From contig OU342638.1 of assembly GCA_910589415.1 (NCBI GenBank), positions 6,200,001-6,264,000 on the forward strand: 64,000 nucleotides of DNA. Direction: 5' to 3'. Under the pieces are notes generated by a model. That model searched no databases, was not told the origin of the DNA, and saw only the letters and a program-made list of their open reading frames with translations. A program made the position numbers and the translations under genes. This stretch comes from Malachius bipustulatus. Taxonomy: Eukaryota; Arthropoda; Insecta; Coleoptera; Melyridae. Within the stretch, counting starts at the first letter, position 1. Each line of letters begins with the position of its first letter. Positions 18,794-29,531 of this stretch are shown piece after piece.

Positions 18794-21707
18794 CTCAGCT
18801 GATCAACCTGCGTCAGGAATTATTTGTCATCAACCAACCGAGGAAAAAAATAGAAGGATTAGCATAATTCACCAAAACATCCAATCTATAGGAAACAGTG
18901 TAGATGAGCTTCAAGCATTTCTAAATAAGCAGAGTGACTGCATAGCTGTCTGTATTATAGAACATTGGAAGACAAGGGACCAGTTGACCTCGTATGGAAT
19001 CCTGGGATATAAATTATCGGCAAGTTTCTGTCGTAAAGTGGAGGGTAAACATGGAGGTAGTGCGGTGTACATAAGGAACCCGATAGCAAGTAAAGAAAGA
19101 AAGGACATATCAAAGATGTCAGAGGAAGGCCAAGCTGAGTGTTGTGGCTGTGAGGTGAAAGTGAACAAGCATAAGTTCATAATATGCTCAGTGTACAGAC
19201 CGCCAAAAAGTGAATTGCAGACTTCATTGAGAATCATAGAATCGATCCTGAACAGAATAGGACAAGAGGGCTGCAGTATAGTAATTGGAGGAGATTTCAA
19301 CATACGATTTGACACAGATAACCGGCAGAGGTCGGAAATCTGTTCGGTGATAAACTCGTTCGGTATAAGCCACACCACAGAAGAACCAACACGCATCACT
19401 GCCAGTAGTAAGTCATGTGTAGATAATAATAATATACTAACTAATGTGAAGAACCCATACAGCACAACTGTACTGCATTCGATGATCTCAGATCACACCG
19501 TCCAAAAAATTGAAATTTATAATATAATACCGGAAATAGATAAAACTACACCTCAGCGAATCTTTAGCGAGGAAAATAAAAATAACTTCAATGACAGACT
19601 TGAAATAGTAAACTGGGACAAAATATACCATATTAGTGACAGTAATGTCAATAAACAATGGGAAGTGTTTCATGAAAACTTCATATTTCATTTTAATTGT
19701 AGTTTTCCACCAAAACAAAAGTTACAATCCATTGGAAAAAGGAAAAATTTAGCGGACGTGCCTGAGGTCGTTGAATGCAAAAAAAAACTGGATTTGCTGT
19801 ACACACTAAGTGCAGTGGACGAGTCCTATAAAGAACTATATAAAAGCATCAAAAGGAAATATAATAGCATACTGATAGATAATAGAGCAAAAATGTATCA
19901 GCAAAAGATATCTTCATCTGATAATAAAAACAAATGCACTTGGAATATAATAAGGGAGATAACAGGCAACCACCCCTTGGACTCTGGAAATGAAATCCAG
20001 ATTCCAGGAGAACCGTTACAGGTTGCAAACGAAATAAACAATTTCATGATTAACGCACCTAAACTACTATTAAATCAAATAGAAAATATACCATACACGA
20101 ATGACAGTGAATATCTCTCGGGGTCTATGTTTATCCGGCCAGTCTTGCCTGAGGACATAGTAAGTATTGTGAGGGGTTTCCGTAACAAACACAGTAGTGG
20201 AAACGATGACATATCAATTAACATAATTAAATCTTGTATCCAATATATTTGTGATCCGTTAACGCACATTATAAACAACTCCCTAAAATATGGCATCTTT
20301 CCAGAAAGATTAAAAATAGCTCTTGTAAAACCTATACACAAAAAAGGTGACACCTCTCTAATAGAAAACTATAGACCAATCAGCATTCTATCTTCCTTTT
20401 CGAAAATTTTTGAGAAAGTTATGTGCCTAAGACTGATAAGCTGGCTGAATCAAAACAACATTCTGAATCCAAGTCAGCATGGATATCAAAGAGGAAAATC
20501 TACTCAAACGGCAATCTTTGAGTTTGTTTGTAATATATTAAATAGTCTGGAGCAGAGAGAGGTGGCACTGGGAGCTTTTCTCGATATGTCTAAGGCATAT
20601 GACTGTCTGGATCATAGCATATTATTTCAGAAACTAGATAAGTGTGGAATTAGGGGACCAGTCCTAAAATGGTTCAAGTCTTATCTTTGTAATAGAAAGC
20701 AAAGGGTAGTAATTGTAAAAAATAACAAAGAAATCATGTCAGATGAGGAGATCTTACCGATGGGAGTACCTCAGGGTAGCACGATAAGCCCGATTCTATT
20801 CATTATTTATATGAATGGGATTTTCAGTGAAGTTGGCCTGAGCCGGGGTAGCTTTACATGCTACGCAGACGACACTAACCTTCTGGTACATGCAAACACA
20901 CTTCTTGATGCAGTGAACACCCTGGACACGTCAGTAGAGAAATCAAACAAATGGTTCCTGAAAAACAAACAAGTGCTCAACAGGGAAAAAACAAAGATTA
21001 TGATGTTCACCACTAATCATTCTAACCGTTGCAGGAGAACACCAGAGATCAATTTAAACGACACCAAACTAACAATATCGAATAACGTTAAGTTCCTAGG
21101 GGTATACATAGACGAGATGATGAGCTGGGACACCCATATTAAACATCTGGGCTCCAAATTGAGCTCCTCATGTTATAGACTCAGAATACTCGGAAAATAT
21201 TTGAATCTTAACACACTAAAAATGGTCTACCATGCTATAATAGAATCACACATTAGATATGGAATCATATTTTATGGCAACAGCAAAGATGCAAGTAAAG
21301 TTTTTATTATACAAAAAAGATCGTTGCGAATCACTCTGGGATTAAGCACGGGGGAATCATGCAGAGGTCACTTTAAAAATAATGGCCTGTTGACGTTTTA
21401 TGGGATATTTATCCAGGAGTGTTTGCTGTTCCTGCACAAGCACCAAAACTATTTTAAAGATCATAAAAAACAATCAACTGTTTATAATACAAGAGATACC
21501 TATGAGTACTGCTACCCACGGCACAGGCTAGCTCTAACAGAAAAAAATGTACTGTATAATTGTTTAAAACTGTATAATGGGTTACCAAGTAATATAAAAT
21601 GCATCTCAAGTTTGAAAAAATTCAAAATTGCAATTTTCAAACTACTCTTGGAAATAGAACCCTATTCAATGGGCGAATATCTGCAACACGGCTCCCATGC
21701 GGAGTAA
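18768..21707 (+). CDS. Non-LTR ORF2: endonuclease and reverse transcriptase
   Basis: The 979-codon frame starts at ATG 18768, overlapping the end of ORF1 by 26 bp. Residues about 25-240 form an APE-type endonuclease with IIHQNIQS, IIEHWK, VYRPP, GGDFNIRF (near 175) and SDH. RT spans about 470-800 with YRPISILSSFSKIFE, GYQRGKSTQTA, FLDMSKAYDCLDH, GVPQGSTISP and YADD (near 698). The C-terminal region is typical of Jockey/CR1 relatives and carries no RNase H. Every catalytic motif I looked for is present and the frame is unbroken. Role: nick the target and copy the element RNA onto it. It is the most intact transposition enzyme in the window. Confidence 0.93.
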   Translation: MGTQVKSNNSADQPASGIICHQPTEEKNRRISIIHQNIQSIGNSVDELQAFLNKQSDCIAVCIIEHWKTRDQLTSYGILGYKLSASFCRKVEGKHGGSAVYIRNPIASKERKDISKMSEEGQAECCGCEVKVNKHKFIICSVYRPPKSELQTSLRIIESILNRIGQEGCSIVIGGDFNIRFDTDNRQRSEICSVINSFGISHTTEEPTRITASSKSCVDNNNILTNVKNPYSTTVLHSMISDHTVQKIEIYNIIPEIDKTTPQRIFSEENKNNFNDRLEIVNWDKIYHISDSNVNKQWEVFHENFIFHFNCSFPPKQKLQSIGKRKNLADVPEVVECKKKLDLLYTLSAVDESYKELYKSIKRKYNSILIDNRAKMYQQKISSSDNKNKCTWNIIREITGNHPLDSGNEIQIPGEPLQVANEINNFMINAPKLLLNQIENIPYTNDSEYLSGSMFIRPVLPEDIVSIVRGFRNKHSSGNDDISINIIKSCIQYICDPLTHIINNSLKYGIFPERLKIALVKPIHKKGDTSLIENYRPISILSSFSKIFEKVMCLRLISWLNQNNILNPSQHGYQRGKSTQTAIFEFVCNILNSLEQREVALGAFLDMSKAYDCLDHSILFQKLDKCGIRGPVLKWFKSYLCNRKQRVVIVKNNKEIMSDEEILPMGVPQGSTISPILFIIYMNGIFSEVGLSRGSFTCYADDTNLLVHANTLLDAVNTLDTSVEKSNKWFLKNKQVLNREKTKIMMFTTNHSNRCRRTPEINLNDTKLTISNNVKFLGVYIDEMMSWDTHIKHLGSKLSSSCYRLRILGKYLNLNTLKMVYHAIIESHIRYGIIFYGNSKDASKVFIIQKRSLRITLGLSTGESCRGHFKNNGLLTFYGIFIQECLLFLHKHQNYFKDHKKQSTVYNTRDTYEYCYPRHRLALTEKNVLYNCLKLYNGLPSNIKCISSLKKFKIAIFKLLLEIEPYSMGEYLQHGSHAE

Positions 21708-21826
21708 CGAAATACAATATTTATGACGATTATTTAGGTTAGACCCACTTGCATTGTAGTCTCTGCTTGTAATTGGCATCTCCACTAAATAAAATTTGTT
21801 TATTATTATTATTATTATTATTATAT

Positions 21827-22152
21827 GGTAATGTTTTTACTAATTCAACAACCAAACATACTAAAAACAAAATAAATAAAGACCAAGATTTGAAAGTAAT
21901 AATGAATGATGATCAAGCGGAAAGAAAAACAAAACCTCTAAAAAATGAAGAAATAAAATCTAAAAATAATTACTTCGTTGGATCTGGTAGAAAAAATGAT
22001 TTAACAGTAACTTCACCAAGAAAACTATAGTTTTTTTGTTTCAAGATGTAAAACTACAATAAAGTCAGAAGATTTACTAAACTTTTTAAATGACAATAGA
22101 CAAGGAGAGTACACAGTACAGATTATACATCAGATAAATAAGGAAATCTGAC
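21827..22152 (+). pseudogene. ORF1 remnant of another non-LTR element
   Basis: After the TTA tail, a lysine-rich open stretch runs to a stop at 22028-22030. It continues in another frame as VSRCKTTIKSEDLLNFLND up to a stop near 22152. VSRC...IKSEDL resembles the start of the RRM-like domain of insect non-LTR ORF1 proteins. No matching RT follows. I infer a small orphan piece. Confidence 0.45.
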
Positions 22153-22765
22153 ATTTCTCCACGTGTCGCCAAATAAAAAAAACAAAAAAAGTACAAATGT
22201 TTCTATACCATAGGATAGTAGGTACATAAAAAGTTAAAATAGGGACATGTAAGCCGTTTTTCTCTATCTTCATCCGTTTTCGTTGCACAGGGCCTTAACC
22301 CTTTCACTGCTGAGTAAGGGAAACAAAAGTCAGGGCTTTGTGCTGAATAAAAATAAGCAAAAACGTTCATATGCGGATAAAGCACTATTCAGTTTCCGTC
22401 GCGCGTATATTTACGGTTGCAGCGGTGGACAGTAAAATTCTCGCACGTCTATATACGTTTTTAGCGCTAGAGAGGGAATTAGTACTTTTATTTACAGTAT
22501 TACTGAAAACGTATATATGCGGATAAAGCAGTGAAAGGGTTAAACTTGAAAAATGACGATTTTCACTTGTTTATAACTCAAAAACTTCTGAATTAAAACA
22601 CCAACTGTAAAAACCAATCTTATTTTTTCATCTCAGACAATCTAAAAATTCAATAACATAGGAGCATTCCATTTAAAAAACATAACTTTGATATGCCACT
22701 CTCATATTGGGACATCCTGTACTTGAATTTGGCAATTTTTTTTTTTAAGTCCTGTACACCCTGTA
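22146..22765. mobile_element. Foldback MITE family X, truncated copy
   Basis: The sequence GGGACATGTAAGCCGTTTTT and its neighbours match the right half of the complete copy at 59195-60076. The left arm is missing and the right end is eroded, with the usual CACCCTGTA at 22757-22765. It is split by a TTAA-flanked MITE at 22299-22539. Confidence 0.8.
22299..22539. mobile_element. piggyBac-type MITE
   Basis: It is 241 bp, begins CCCTTTCACTGCT and ends AGCAGTGAAAGGG, and is flanked by TTAA at 22295-22298 and 22540-22543. The related copies at 52567 and 59767 read GGGCCTTGAACTTG without the insert. TTAA targets and CCCTTTC ends are the mark of piggyBac elements. Confidence 0.85.
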
Positions 22766-23072
22766 TATTCAGAAGATAATTCATAATGAGTGGTATTATG
22801 TTTATTTAAAATAATGGTATTAGAATTGAAAAAAGTATATAAATTTTTATTTTCATGTGCAAAACAGAGACATTGGGTGAGATACAGGGTGCACCATGTA
22901 TCCTTCTCTATATTGCTATCTCCTAACACTAACAGATTCAGGGTCGGTTAAACAAGTCCAAAGGAGCACAATTTTGTAGCCATCTCGATTCCGTCGAGAC
23001 ATACAAGATATCTGTAACCGTTCCTGAAATATCCTGAAAAAAATTCATTTCTCAAAAAAATTCCTAAATTCA

Positions 23073-24800
23073 TTGTCAAAAACAGATAATATTCCAGAAG
23101 AGGTATTTTTTGATAATATAAAGAGCAGTAGTGGCAAGAGTGCTTGTAATTTGTTTGCTAGAAATTTTGAACTTGTATATTTAAACGCTGGTTCTTCTTT
23201 TCATCATCAATTGTTATTGAATGGTGATTTAGATTTCGAAGTTGTTAAGGAAGATATTGCTTCTTCAATTGGGAATCTAAAAGAATCCAACTCTGTTGGA
23301 CCCGATGGATTGTCTGCGTTATTTGTAAAAAATTGTTTGAGCTCTATTGTCGAGCCTCTGTATTTATTGTTTAACCAGTCACTAGTAACTGGACATATGC
23401 CCGCACTGTGGAAAACGACCTTTATAACACCTGTATTTAAGGTTGGTGATCGTTGTGATGTCCTGAATTATCGGCCTATTGCTATTATCGGTACCATCTC
23501 TAAAATCTTTGACTCTATTGTTGCTAGGAAGCTTTCGGATATATGTTTGCAATTTGTAATTCAAAATCAGCATGGTTTTGTTAGGGGCAGATCAACTGTA
23601 ACAAACCTAATTTTTTATAATAACTTTATTGCTGAAACCTTAAATGATGTAGTTCATCCAGATGATGTTAAACAGGTTGACTCAATTTATTTAGATTTTG
23701 CAAAGGCCTTTGATTCGGTGAATCATAATTTGCTAATATACAAACTATCCAGGTTTGGATTGGGTGGTGGCACTTTGAGATGGATTTATTCATATCTGAC
23801 AGAGCGTGAATTGTTAGTGCGAATTAAGGGGATTCTTTCTGATTCCTTTATAGCCACCTCTGGTGTACCTCAGGGTTCTCACTTGGGTCCACTACTGTTC
23901 ATATTGTTCATAAATGATGTTTGCGATGATCTTAAGTTTGCGGTCATATTAATCTTTGCAGATGATATAAAAATATTTAATAGAGTAAGGAACTTATGTG
24001 ACCAAGTTAACTTGCAGAAGGACTTGGAGTTGATTTATAACTGGTCTTGTATTAACCAAATAAGGCTAAATTGTGCCAAATGCAAGGTTCTGTCAATTAA
24101 TAGAAGTAAAAATAAGAGGCTTTTGTTTGATTATTCTGTAAATGGTGGATTTCTTGAAAAGGTTAGTAGTATTAAGGATCTTGGTGTAATTTTCCAAGAC
24201 AACTTTGAATTTGATTTGCAATTGAATGCTACCACCTCTAAAGCTTTTAGATTATTGGGTTTTGTTATGAGATCGACTAAGGAATTCAAATCACATGAAA
24301 CTATTGTTTATCTCTACAAAACCCTTGTTAGACCTATATTACTGTATGGATCTGTTATATGGTCTCCAACTAAAATTGCCCATGTAACAGTTCTTGAATC
24401 TGTTCAACATAAATTTTTCAGATTTATTGCTTTCAAATTGGGTAATAGATTTCAATATAATGAACATGACTATTCAAATTTTGCTTTGTCAGTGAATTTG
24501 GAATCTATTAAATCATTACACATTTACCACGATATTTACTTTGTAAAGAAAGTTATGCTGGGTCTAGTAAATTGTGATTGTGTAAGGGATCTATTGGCTG
24601 GAAGAAATGTACCTTATACCTTGAGGCTCCATAGAGAGCTGGTTGAAGAGACAACCAATAGAAATTATGTTTACAACTCATCTATTTTTAGACTTAGGCG
24701 AAAGTGGAATAAAATTGTGGTTCCATCGGCTTCATTAAATACTAATAGCTTAAGTGTATTTAAAAAAGAACTGAAATCAATTGTCAATAGGTATTTTTGA
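23073..24800 (+). CDS. Reverse transcriptase of a 5'-truncated Jockey/CR1-like element
   Basis: The element spans about 23042-24921 and ends in an AAAAT repeat tail (24896-24921). It interrupts the left foldback arm, whose opposite arm at 25600-25640 gives the empty site. The frame of 575 codons has no true start because the 5' part, including the endonuclease, is lost. RT blocks are YRPIAIIGTISKIFD, QHGFVRGRSTVTNL, LDFAKAFDSVNHN, GVPQGSHLGPLLF and FADD near residue 296. A C-terminal domain ending near LKSIVNRYF follows. The frame is unbroken, so the insertion is fairly young, but the copy could not move itself. Confidence 0.9.
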   Translation: MSKTDNIPEEVFFDNIKSSSGKSACNLFARNFELVYLNAGSSFHHQLLLNGDLDFEVVKEDIASSIGNLKESNSVGPDGLSALFVKNCLSSIVEPLYLLFNQSLVTGHMPALWKTTFITPVFKVGDRCDVLNYRPIAIIGTISKIFDSIVARKLSDICLQFVIQNQHGFVRGRSTVTNLIFYNNFIAETLNDVVHPDDVKQVDSIYLDFAKAFDSVNHNLLIYKLSRFGLGGGTLRWIYSYLTERELLVRIKGILSDSFIATSGVPQGSHLGPLLFILFINDVCDDLKFAVILIFADDIKIFNRVRNLCDQVNLQKDLELIYNWSCINQIRLNCAKCKVLSINRSKNKRLLFDYSVNGGFLEKVSSIKDLGVIFQDNFEFDLQLNATTSKAFRLLGFVMRSTKEFKSHETIVYLYKTLVRPILLYGSVIWSPTKIAHVTVLESVQHKFFRFIAFKLGNRFQYNEHDYSNFALSVNLESIKSLHIYHDIYFVKKVMLGLVNCDCVRDLLAGRNVPYTLRLHRELVEETTNRNYVYNSSIFRLRRKWNKIVVPSASLNTNSLSVFKKELKSIVNRYF

Positions 24801-25723
24801 ACTTTTTAAACTTGCTACTTGTTAATCTAGATGTATATTTACTGCTTTTGTATGATGCTTTGTACATGAAAAGGATCTTGATCCGTTGACTTTTTGGTAA
24901 AATAAAATAAAATAAAATAAAACTGAAAAATCGAGATTTCTTATTTTTTCCATATCTTTTTTATTATTGGAGATTAAGGAATAATTTTTTTGTTGGCTTA
25001 CATAAGTCGTCAAGAGCTACCCATCTGACATTTCAAAAATTTTCAAAGCCGACTAGATCTCAGAATTTTCATAGTCAACTTTCGTTTTTCTTATGGCTAC
25101 CATATTGTTTTTTTATATTGTTCGATATAAAAAAAATCATAAAATTTAAAAATTGTTAAACTTCAAAAAATAAATTTAAAAATTTTTTATTCTTCTTTTT
25201 TCTTTACAAAAAAGACACATTTTTGGACCGAATTTCATAGATAAATTAAAAAACCATAAGGCAAGCACTATTTCGGCGTATTTTACAAATGTTGACGTTT
25301 TTCTACGATTTTTTTTAGATTTTTCTTTGAAAAAAGAATAAAAATTAAAAAAAATTTTTTTTTGAAGTTAATTAATTTTTGGTTTCCATTATTTTTTTCA
25401 TATCGAACAACATAAAAAAATAATATGGCGGCCATAAGAAAAACGAAAGTTGACTGTGAAAACTCTTGGATCTAGTAGGCCTTGAAAATTTTTGAAATGT
25501 CAGATGGATAGCTCGTAACGGCTTATGTAAGCCTACAAAAAATTATTTATTAATTTCCAATAATAAAAAAGATATGACGAAAATAAGAAATCTCGATTTT
25601 TCAGTTTTTTCAGGATATTTCAGGAACGGTCACAGATATCTTGCATGTTTTGACGAATTCGAGATGACCACAAAACTGCGCATCTTTTCTCTAATTTAAC
25701 CGACCCTGTATCTCTTAGCGTTC

Positions 25724-26940
25724 CCGTGCGGTTGAGTACCCATCGGGCGCGTCCCCAGGTGGCGGATAGGGGGAAGGCCTTACAATGAGCGTAAGTGAGT
25801 AAGGTTAGCAGTGGTGATAAAGCTCGTCGGAGGTAAAATTCTAGACTGGTAGCTCAAAACCCTGCCGCGGACCACCTCCCCTAACCTGGTTGTCGTGTCG
25901 TGACTAAAGGTCTGCACTAGGGGAAACGGCGCCAGAGATGTCCGACTGTGGACCTGATATACCTATCTGATATACCGTATCATCTGTTGTCGTGGTCACG
26001 TTCCGCGCACAGAGAGATGAGGAGGTCTCGGCTTAATAGCCGGAACCAAAAGGAGACAACCCCACTAAAAAACCCTAAATCCTAAGGCGGGGGTCCAGGC
26101 TGATGGGATGCGTGACTGGATAGAAGACCAGCCCTACTGGATTTAACCTTGGGGCACCAGGGGGCACCCCACTGTATCAATCCCCTCACCTTTGCATGCG
26201 GGGCTCTGCATAGGTGGAACACCCTTCCCTAGCTACTCGTGGGATCAACCATGGTAAGAAATAAAAAACCAAAAATCGAGGGACATCACCGCAAAACAGA
26301 CTGCTGACCGAGCGGGGCTTGTCACCCGTCAAGACAGTCGGCAATCTAAACAATCCTTGTGCTCGAGACCACCTCGAGCGCAAGAAGAATGCCCACCAAT
26401 TGGCAAGAAAAGGAGCATCGACACCCTTCATAGGACCAGAACCATTCTGTGGCTTCGAAGATACTTTCTTCAAGCAGAATTCCAAAAGGAAGAAGAAAAC
26501 TGAGAGAAACTCATTGGAGGAACCTCTCGTGGTTGAGACAATCCAAAGAACTTCTCGGGAATTTTAACCGAGAGAATTAACAAAACACTGACGGGATTCC
26601 TAACGAGACATTGCAAGCTCAAGGAACACCTGAGGAAGTTAGGCATAGAAGAAAATGGCGTCTGTAGATTCTGCGGGAAAGGAGACGAGACACCACGTCA
26701 CCTGCTACTCAACTGCGATGCGATAGAACTCAAAAGAAGTAATGTTCTGGGCCATCACCAGCTAGAGGCAGGGAACTTACCCGACCTTGATCCTCTCAAA
26801 ATCCTGAAGTTTCTCAAGGAAACGGACTTGGAGAGGGTGCTTCACTAAAGGGATTCCACACCAGGCGAAGCACAGTAGAGGGGATACAATAGATCTTTTA
26901 GGTCGCAGTAACTTAATCACCCTCAAAAATACAAATACAA
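25724..26940 (+). mobile_element. Internally deleted non-LTR retrotransposon with 13-bp target duplication
   Basis: TCTCTTAGCGTTC occurs at 25711-25723 and again at 26941-26953. The 1,217 bp between them begin with a GC-rich leader unlike its surroundings and end in an A-rich tail (ATACAAATACAA). The 5' two-thirds look like leader and a short frame. The 3' third encodes only the extreme end of an RT protein. Both ends seem present, so this is an internal deletion rather than 5' truncation. It lies in the right arm of the 22883-26995 foldback, and the left arm (22925-22940) shows the empty site. Confidence 0.85.
26552..26848 (+). pseudogene. C-terminal zinc-finger end of a non-LTR RT
   Basis: The frame reads LTGFLTRHCKLKEHLRKLG, then CRFCGKGDETPRHLLLNC, to a stop at 26846-26848. 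This CxxC...H...C arrangement is the finger found after the RT domain in R1/LOA/Jockey-type elements. The RT itself is absent. An upstream lysine-rich frame (26319-26567) overlaps in another phase and looks like what remains of an earlier coding segment. Confidence 0.75.
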
Positions 26941-27568
26941 TCTCTTAGCGTTCAGGAGATAGCAATATAGAGAAGGATACATGGTGCACCCTGTATAAAT
27001 AGACTTGGAAATGATAAAATTTGAAAATTTTTAAATAATTTTTTACAAGATGTCATGCGATTAACATTGCCTAGTATTCTCATGCAATTTTTTTGAATTT
27101 TGAAGATAATCAACCAATTAGAAGAGTTTCCCTAATGTATTATTCCGTATTTTAAAATAGAATAATAGTTATTTATTATACAAGAGAAAAAAGTGATAGA
27201 TTTTACGAGGGGACAAACACATCGACTACATCGAGAGCTAACATCGCACTTTTTTCTCATAGTAGAGTGCTAGAATGAATAAAAGTCGCTTAAAAAACGA
27301 TTCTGTGGGCCTTTTAGTGTACAAGGCTGAAATTTTCAGGAATCATAGTTTATGGCCTAAATAACTCAAATCCGAAGTCGTCAAAAAATTGGGGATATAA
27401 ATGTAGAGATGATATATATATATTCGTTTGAAATTACAAATTGCAGTCTTACGATACATGTTGTTTAGTTTATTAAATTACATATGATTGGTTTCGTCGA
27501 TCAATGATATGTAATATTATCATATGATTAAAATGATAAATGAATGTATAGGAAATAGGATATTTACG

Positions 27569-27712
27569 CCCGTATTCACAAACGATAATTTCCTAAATAA
27601 TTACGTAATCAATTATCCCCATCTCATTCTATTGCAAAAAAACTGCATATCTCCATCTCACTCATTTAAATAATTACGTAATTATTTAGGAAATTATCGT
27701 TTGTGAATACGG
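27569..27712. mobile_element. MITE, GCCCGTATTC family, copy 1
   Basis: About 145 bp with inverted ends starting CCCGTATTCACAAACGATAA and arms of about 45 bp. It is the same element as 56447-56593 in the opposite orientation. It sits upstream of the surviving RT coding of the non-LTR element. Confidence 0.85.
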
Positions 27713-27715
27713 ACA

Positions 27716-28320
27716 TAAATGTTGTAAATCTAAGTTTGGAAAAGAGTAAAATCCCAAGAAAATGGAAAATATCAACAGTGATACCGGCACAGAAAATCAG
27801 AGGGACCAATAAATTGAATGAGTTTAGGCCATTAAATACACTCCCAGTGTATGAAAAAGTATTAGAATTAGTTTGGACAGTCAGTTGAGGGAAACATTGA
27901 AAATAATAATATATTAACTGAGCATCAAGCAGCGTTTAGGAAAGGGCACTCTTGTGAGACAGCACTACAAACAGTACTGATGAAGTGGAAGAATGCACTT
28001 GATGAGAAGAAAATGATTGGAGTGGTATTCCTTGATTTTCAGAGAGCATTTGAAACGGTAGATAGGGAACTAATGATACTGAAGTTGAAGAGAATGGGTA
28101 TCAGAGATAAAGCGTTAGCTTGGTTTCAAGACTACATGAGAGATAGATATCAGAAAACAAGGAGCCAAGATAAATGTTCACATGAGAGAAAAACAAAATA
28201 TGGGGTACCTCAGGGATCTGTGCTTGGTCCACAGCTGTTTGTATTGTATATAAATGATATAGTAGAAGAAGTAAAAAATTGTGACATACAATTGTTTGCG
28301 GATGACACACTTATATGTAT
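27716..28320 (+). pseudogene. Non-LTR RT, N-terminal part, cut by an LTR element
   Basis: RT blocks EFRPLNTLPVYEKVLE, EHQAAFRKGHSCETALQ, VVFLDFQRAFETVDRE, KYGVPQGSVLGPQL and FADD (28295-28306) are present. At least two frameshifts fall between 27870 and 27920. Five codons after the FADD box the frame runs into the LTR array at 28321. The GTAT just before the array (28317-28320) is repeated just after it (37462-37465), where RT coding resumes. Confidence 0.85.
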
Positions 28321-29364
28321 TGTTATGGTATTCCTTTTCCCCCCCTTATCTCAATTTATTATTACTAGTTTTATTTTTAAAAAAATTTAATACCATAAAC
28401 AACAAAATTTTTAATAAAGTTATTCTCTGAGGACACTCTCTTTCTCAGGTGGGTTCAGATAAATTTTTCAATAAATTTTCTAAGTTTGAACCAAAATAAA
28501 ATATAAAAAAATTAATTTGAAATTATTATTATTATTATTTATAACTTGTAACTTACAAAATTTTAAATAAAGGAAAATCTAACCTACCTCGAGCTCTCTG
28601 AATTTGAAAATTTCTTATACTCTAAAAATTTTAATTAAATACAATTCCAAATCTTACAATTTCCTTCTTCTTTATAAACCTTTCTCTAGTCCTCTGCTTC
28701 TCTTCTTTTTTAACTCTTTCTCTTACCGCACTTTTCAAAAATTCTCAAACTGCTCTCCGACACCGTCTCTTATTATCCCTTGTCCTTTCCAAATAAAGCT
28801 TCTATCTTGTTCTCGTAGTCTTTCTCTTTTTCTTACTGCTTCTCTTCTATTTACTAATCAATCTTTGCTTTGCGTTATTTATCTTCTTTCTGCTTTCAAA
28901 TTCTGCTCTTTCTCTAGTCCCTCTGCTTCTCTTCCATTTACTAATAAATATTTGCTTTCTGTTACTTTATCTTCTTTCTGCTTTCAAATTCTGCTGTATT
29001 TCCTTTTGAAAAAACTCTCTTCTTTTATCATTTATTCCTCTCTTAATTTCTCCTTTCTCTAGTCCCTCTGCTTCTCTTTAATTCTTCTAAATCATTATAT
29101 TACATTTTTTTCATTTATTTCTCACTGACGTTCTCTCAAATTTTTTTCTTTTTTTTTTATTATTTCTCGTTGCTATCAACATTCCCCTCATTCACTTTTT
29201 TTTTCTACTCCTCATTTTTTTCAAACAATCCAAATTTTATTTCTTATTGACATTTATAATAATTTTTATCTATTACAAGTCATAAACTTCATTGTCACAA
29301 TAATAAATCTAATTTAAACTCGAAATCTCTACCTTCCTACACCTGAATCCAATTTTCTATAACA
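28321..29364 (-). repeat. LTR 1 of the array (downstream-most on the element strand)
   Basis: It is 1,044 bp with TGTTAT...ATAACA ends. It is strongly pyrimidine-rich on the plus strand (28660-29250), which creates long spurious open frames rich in Ser, Leu and Phe. The outer edge abuts the GTAT target copy at 28317-28320. Confidence 0.93.
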
Positions 29365-29531
29365 ATTCCCCAAAATTTACATGAAATTAATTTTGAATTT
29401 ATTTAGAATTAATTGAATGATAATTTTCTATTAAACTATTAATTAACTAACTAACTAACTAATTAACTCATGAATCTAATTCTAACCTATTTCCTATTTC
29501 TATATACAAATCTACATTCTAAATATTAAAT

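Larger units (their letters stand above)
17560..21830 (+). mobile_element. Non-LTR retrotransposon, Jockey/CR1-like, near full length
   Basis: An ORF1 with a zinc-finger-like N-terminus and an RRM-like C-terminus is followed by an overlapping ORF2 with endonuclease and RT. The 3' UTR is short and ends in an AATAAA signal and a TTATTATTA microsatellite tail (21803-21826), typical of CR1-like elements. The 5' boundary is uncertain; 17560 is the approximate start of sequence that reads as leader. I found no convincing target duplication. Confidence 0.8.
22883..26995. mobile_element. Foldback element with TACAGGGTGCACC ends, split by two non-LTR insertions
   Basis: The left end TACAGGGTGCACCATGTATC (22883) is mirrored by the right end, which finishes CACCCTGTA at 26995. 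The left arm is 22883-23041 plus 24922 to about 25230. The right arm is about 25330-25723 plus 26954-26995. Once the two insertions are removed, the arms pair over roughly 450 bp. No transposase. Confidence 0.85.

Noticed and set aside
18911..19465. 184-codon minus-strand frame
   Set aside because: Antisense to the endonuclease domain of the intact non-LTR ORF2.
28604..29062. Open frame of 152 codons on the plus strand, repeated four times in the array
   Set aside because: It lies in the pyrimidine-rich LTR, antisense to the element, and is low-complexity Ser/Leu/Phe. It is a compositional shadow.
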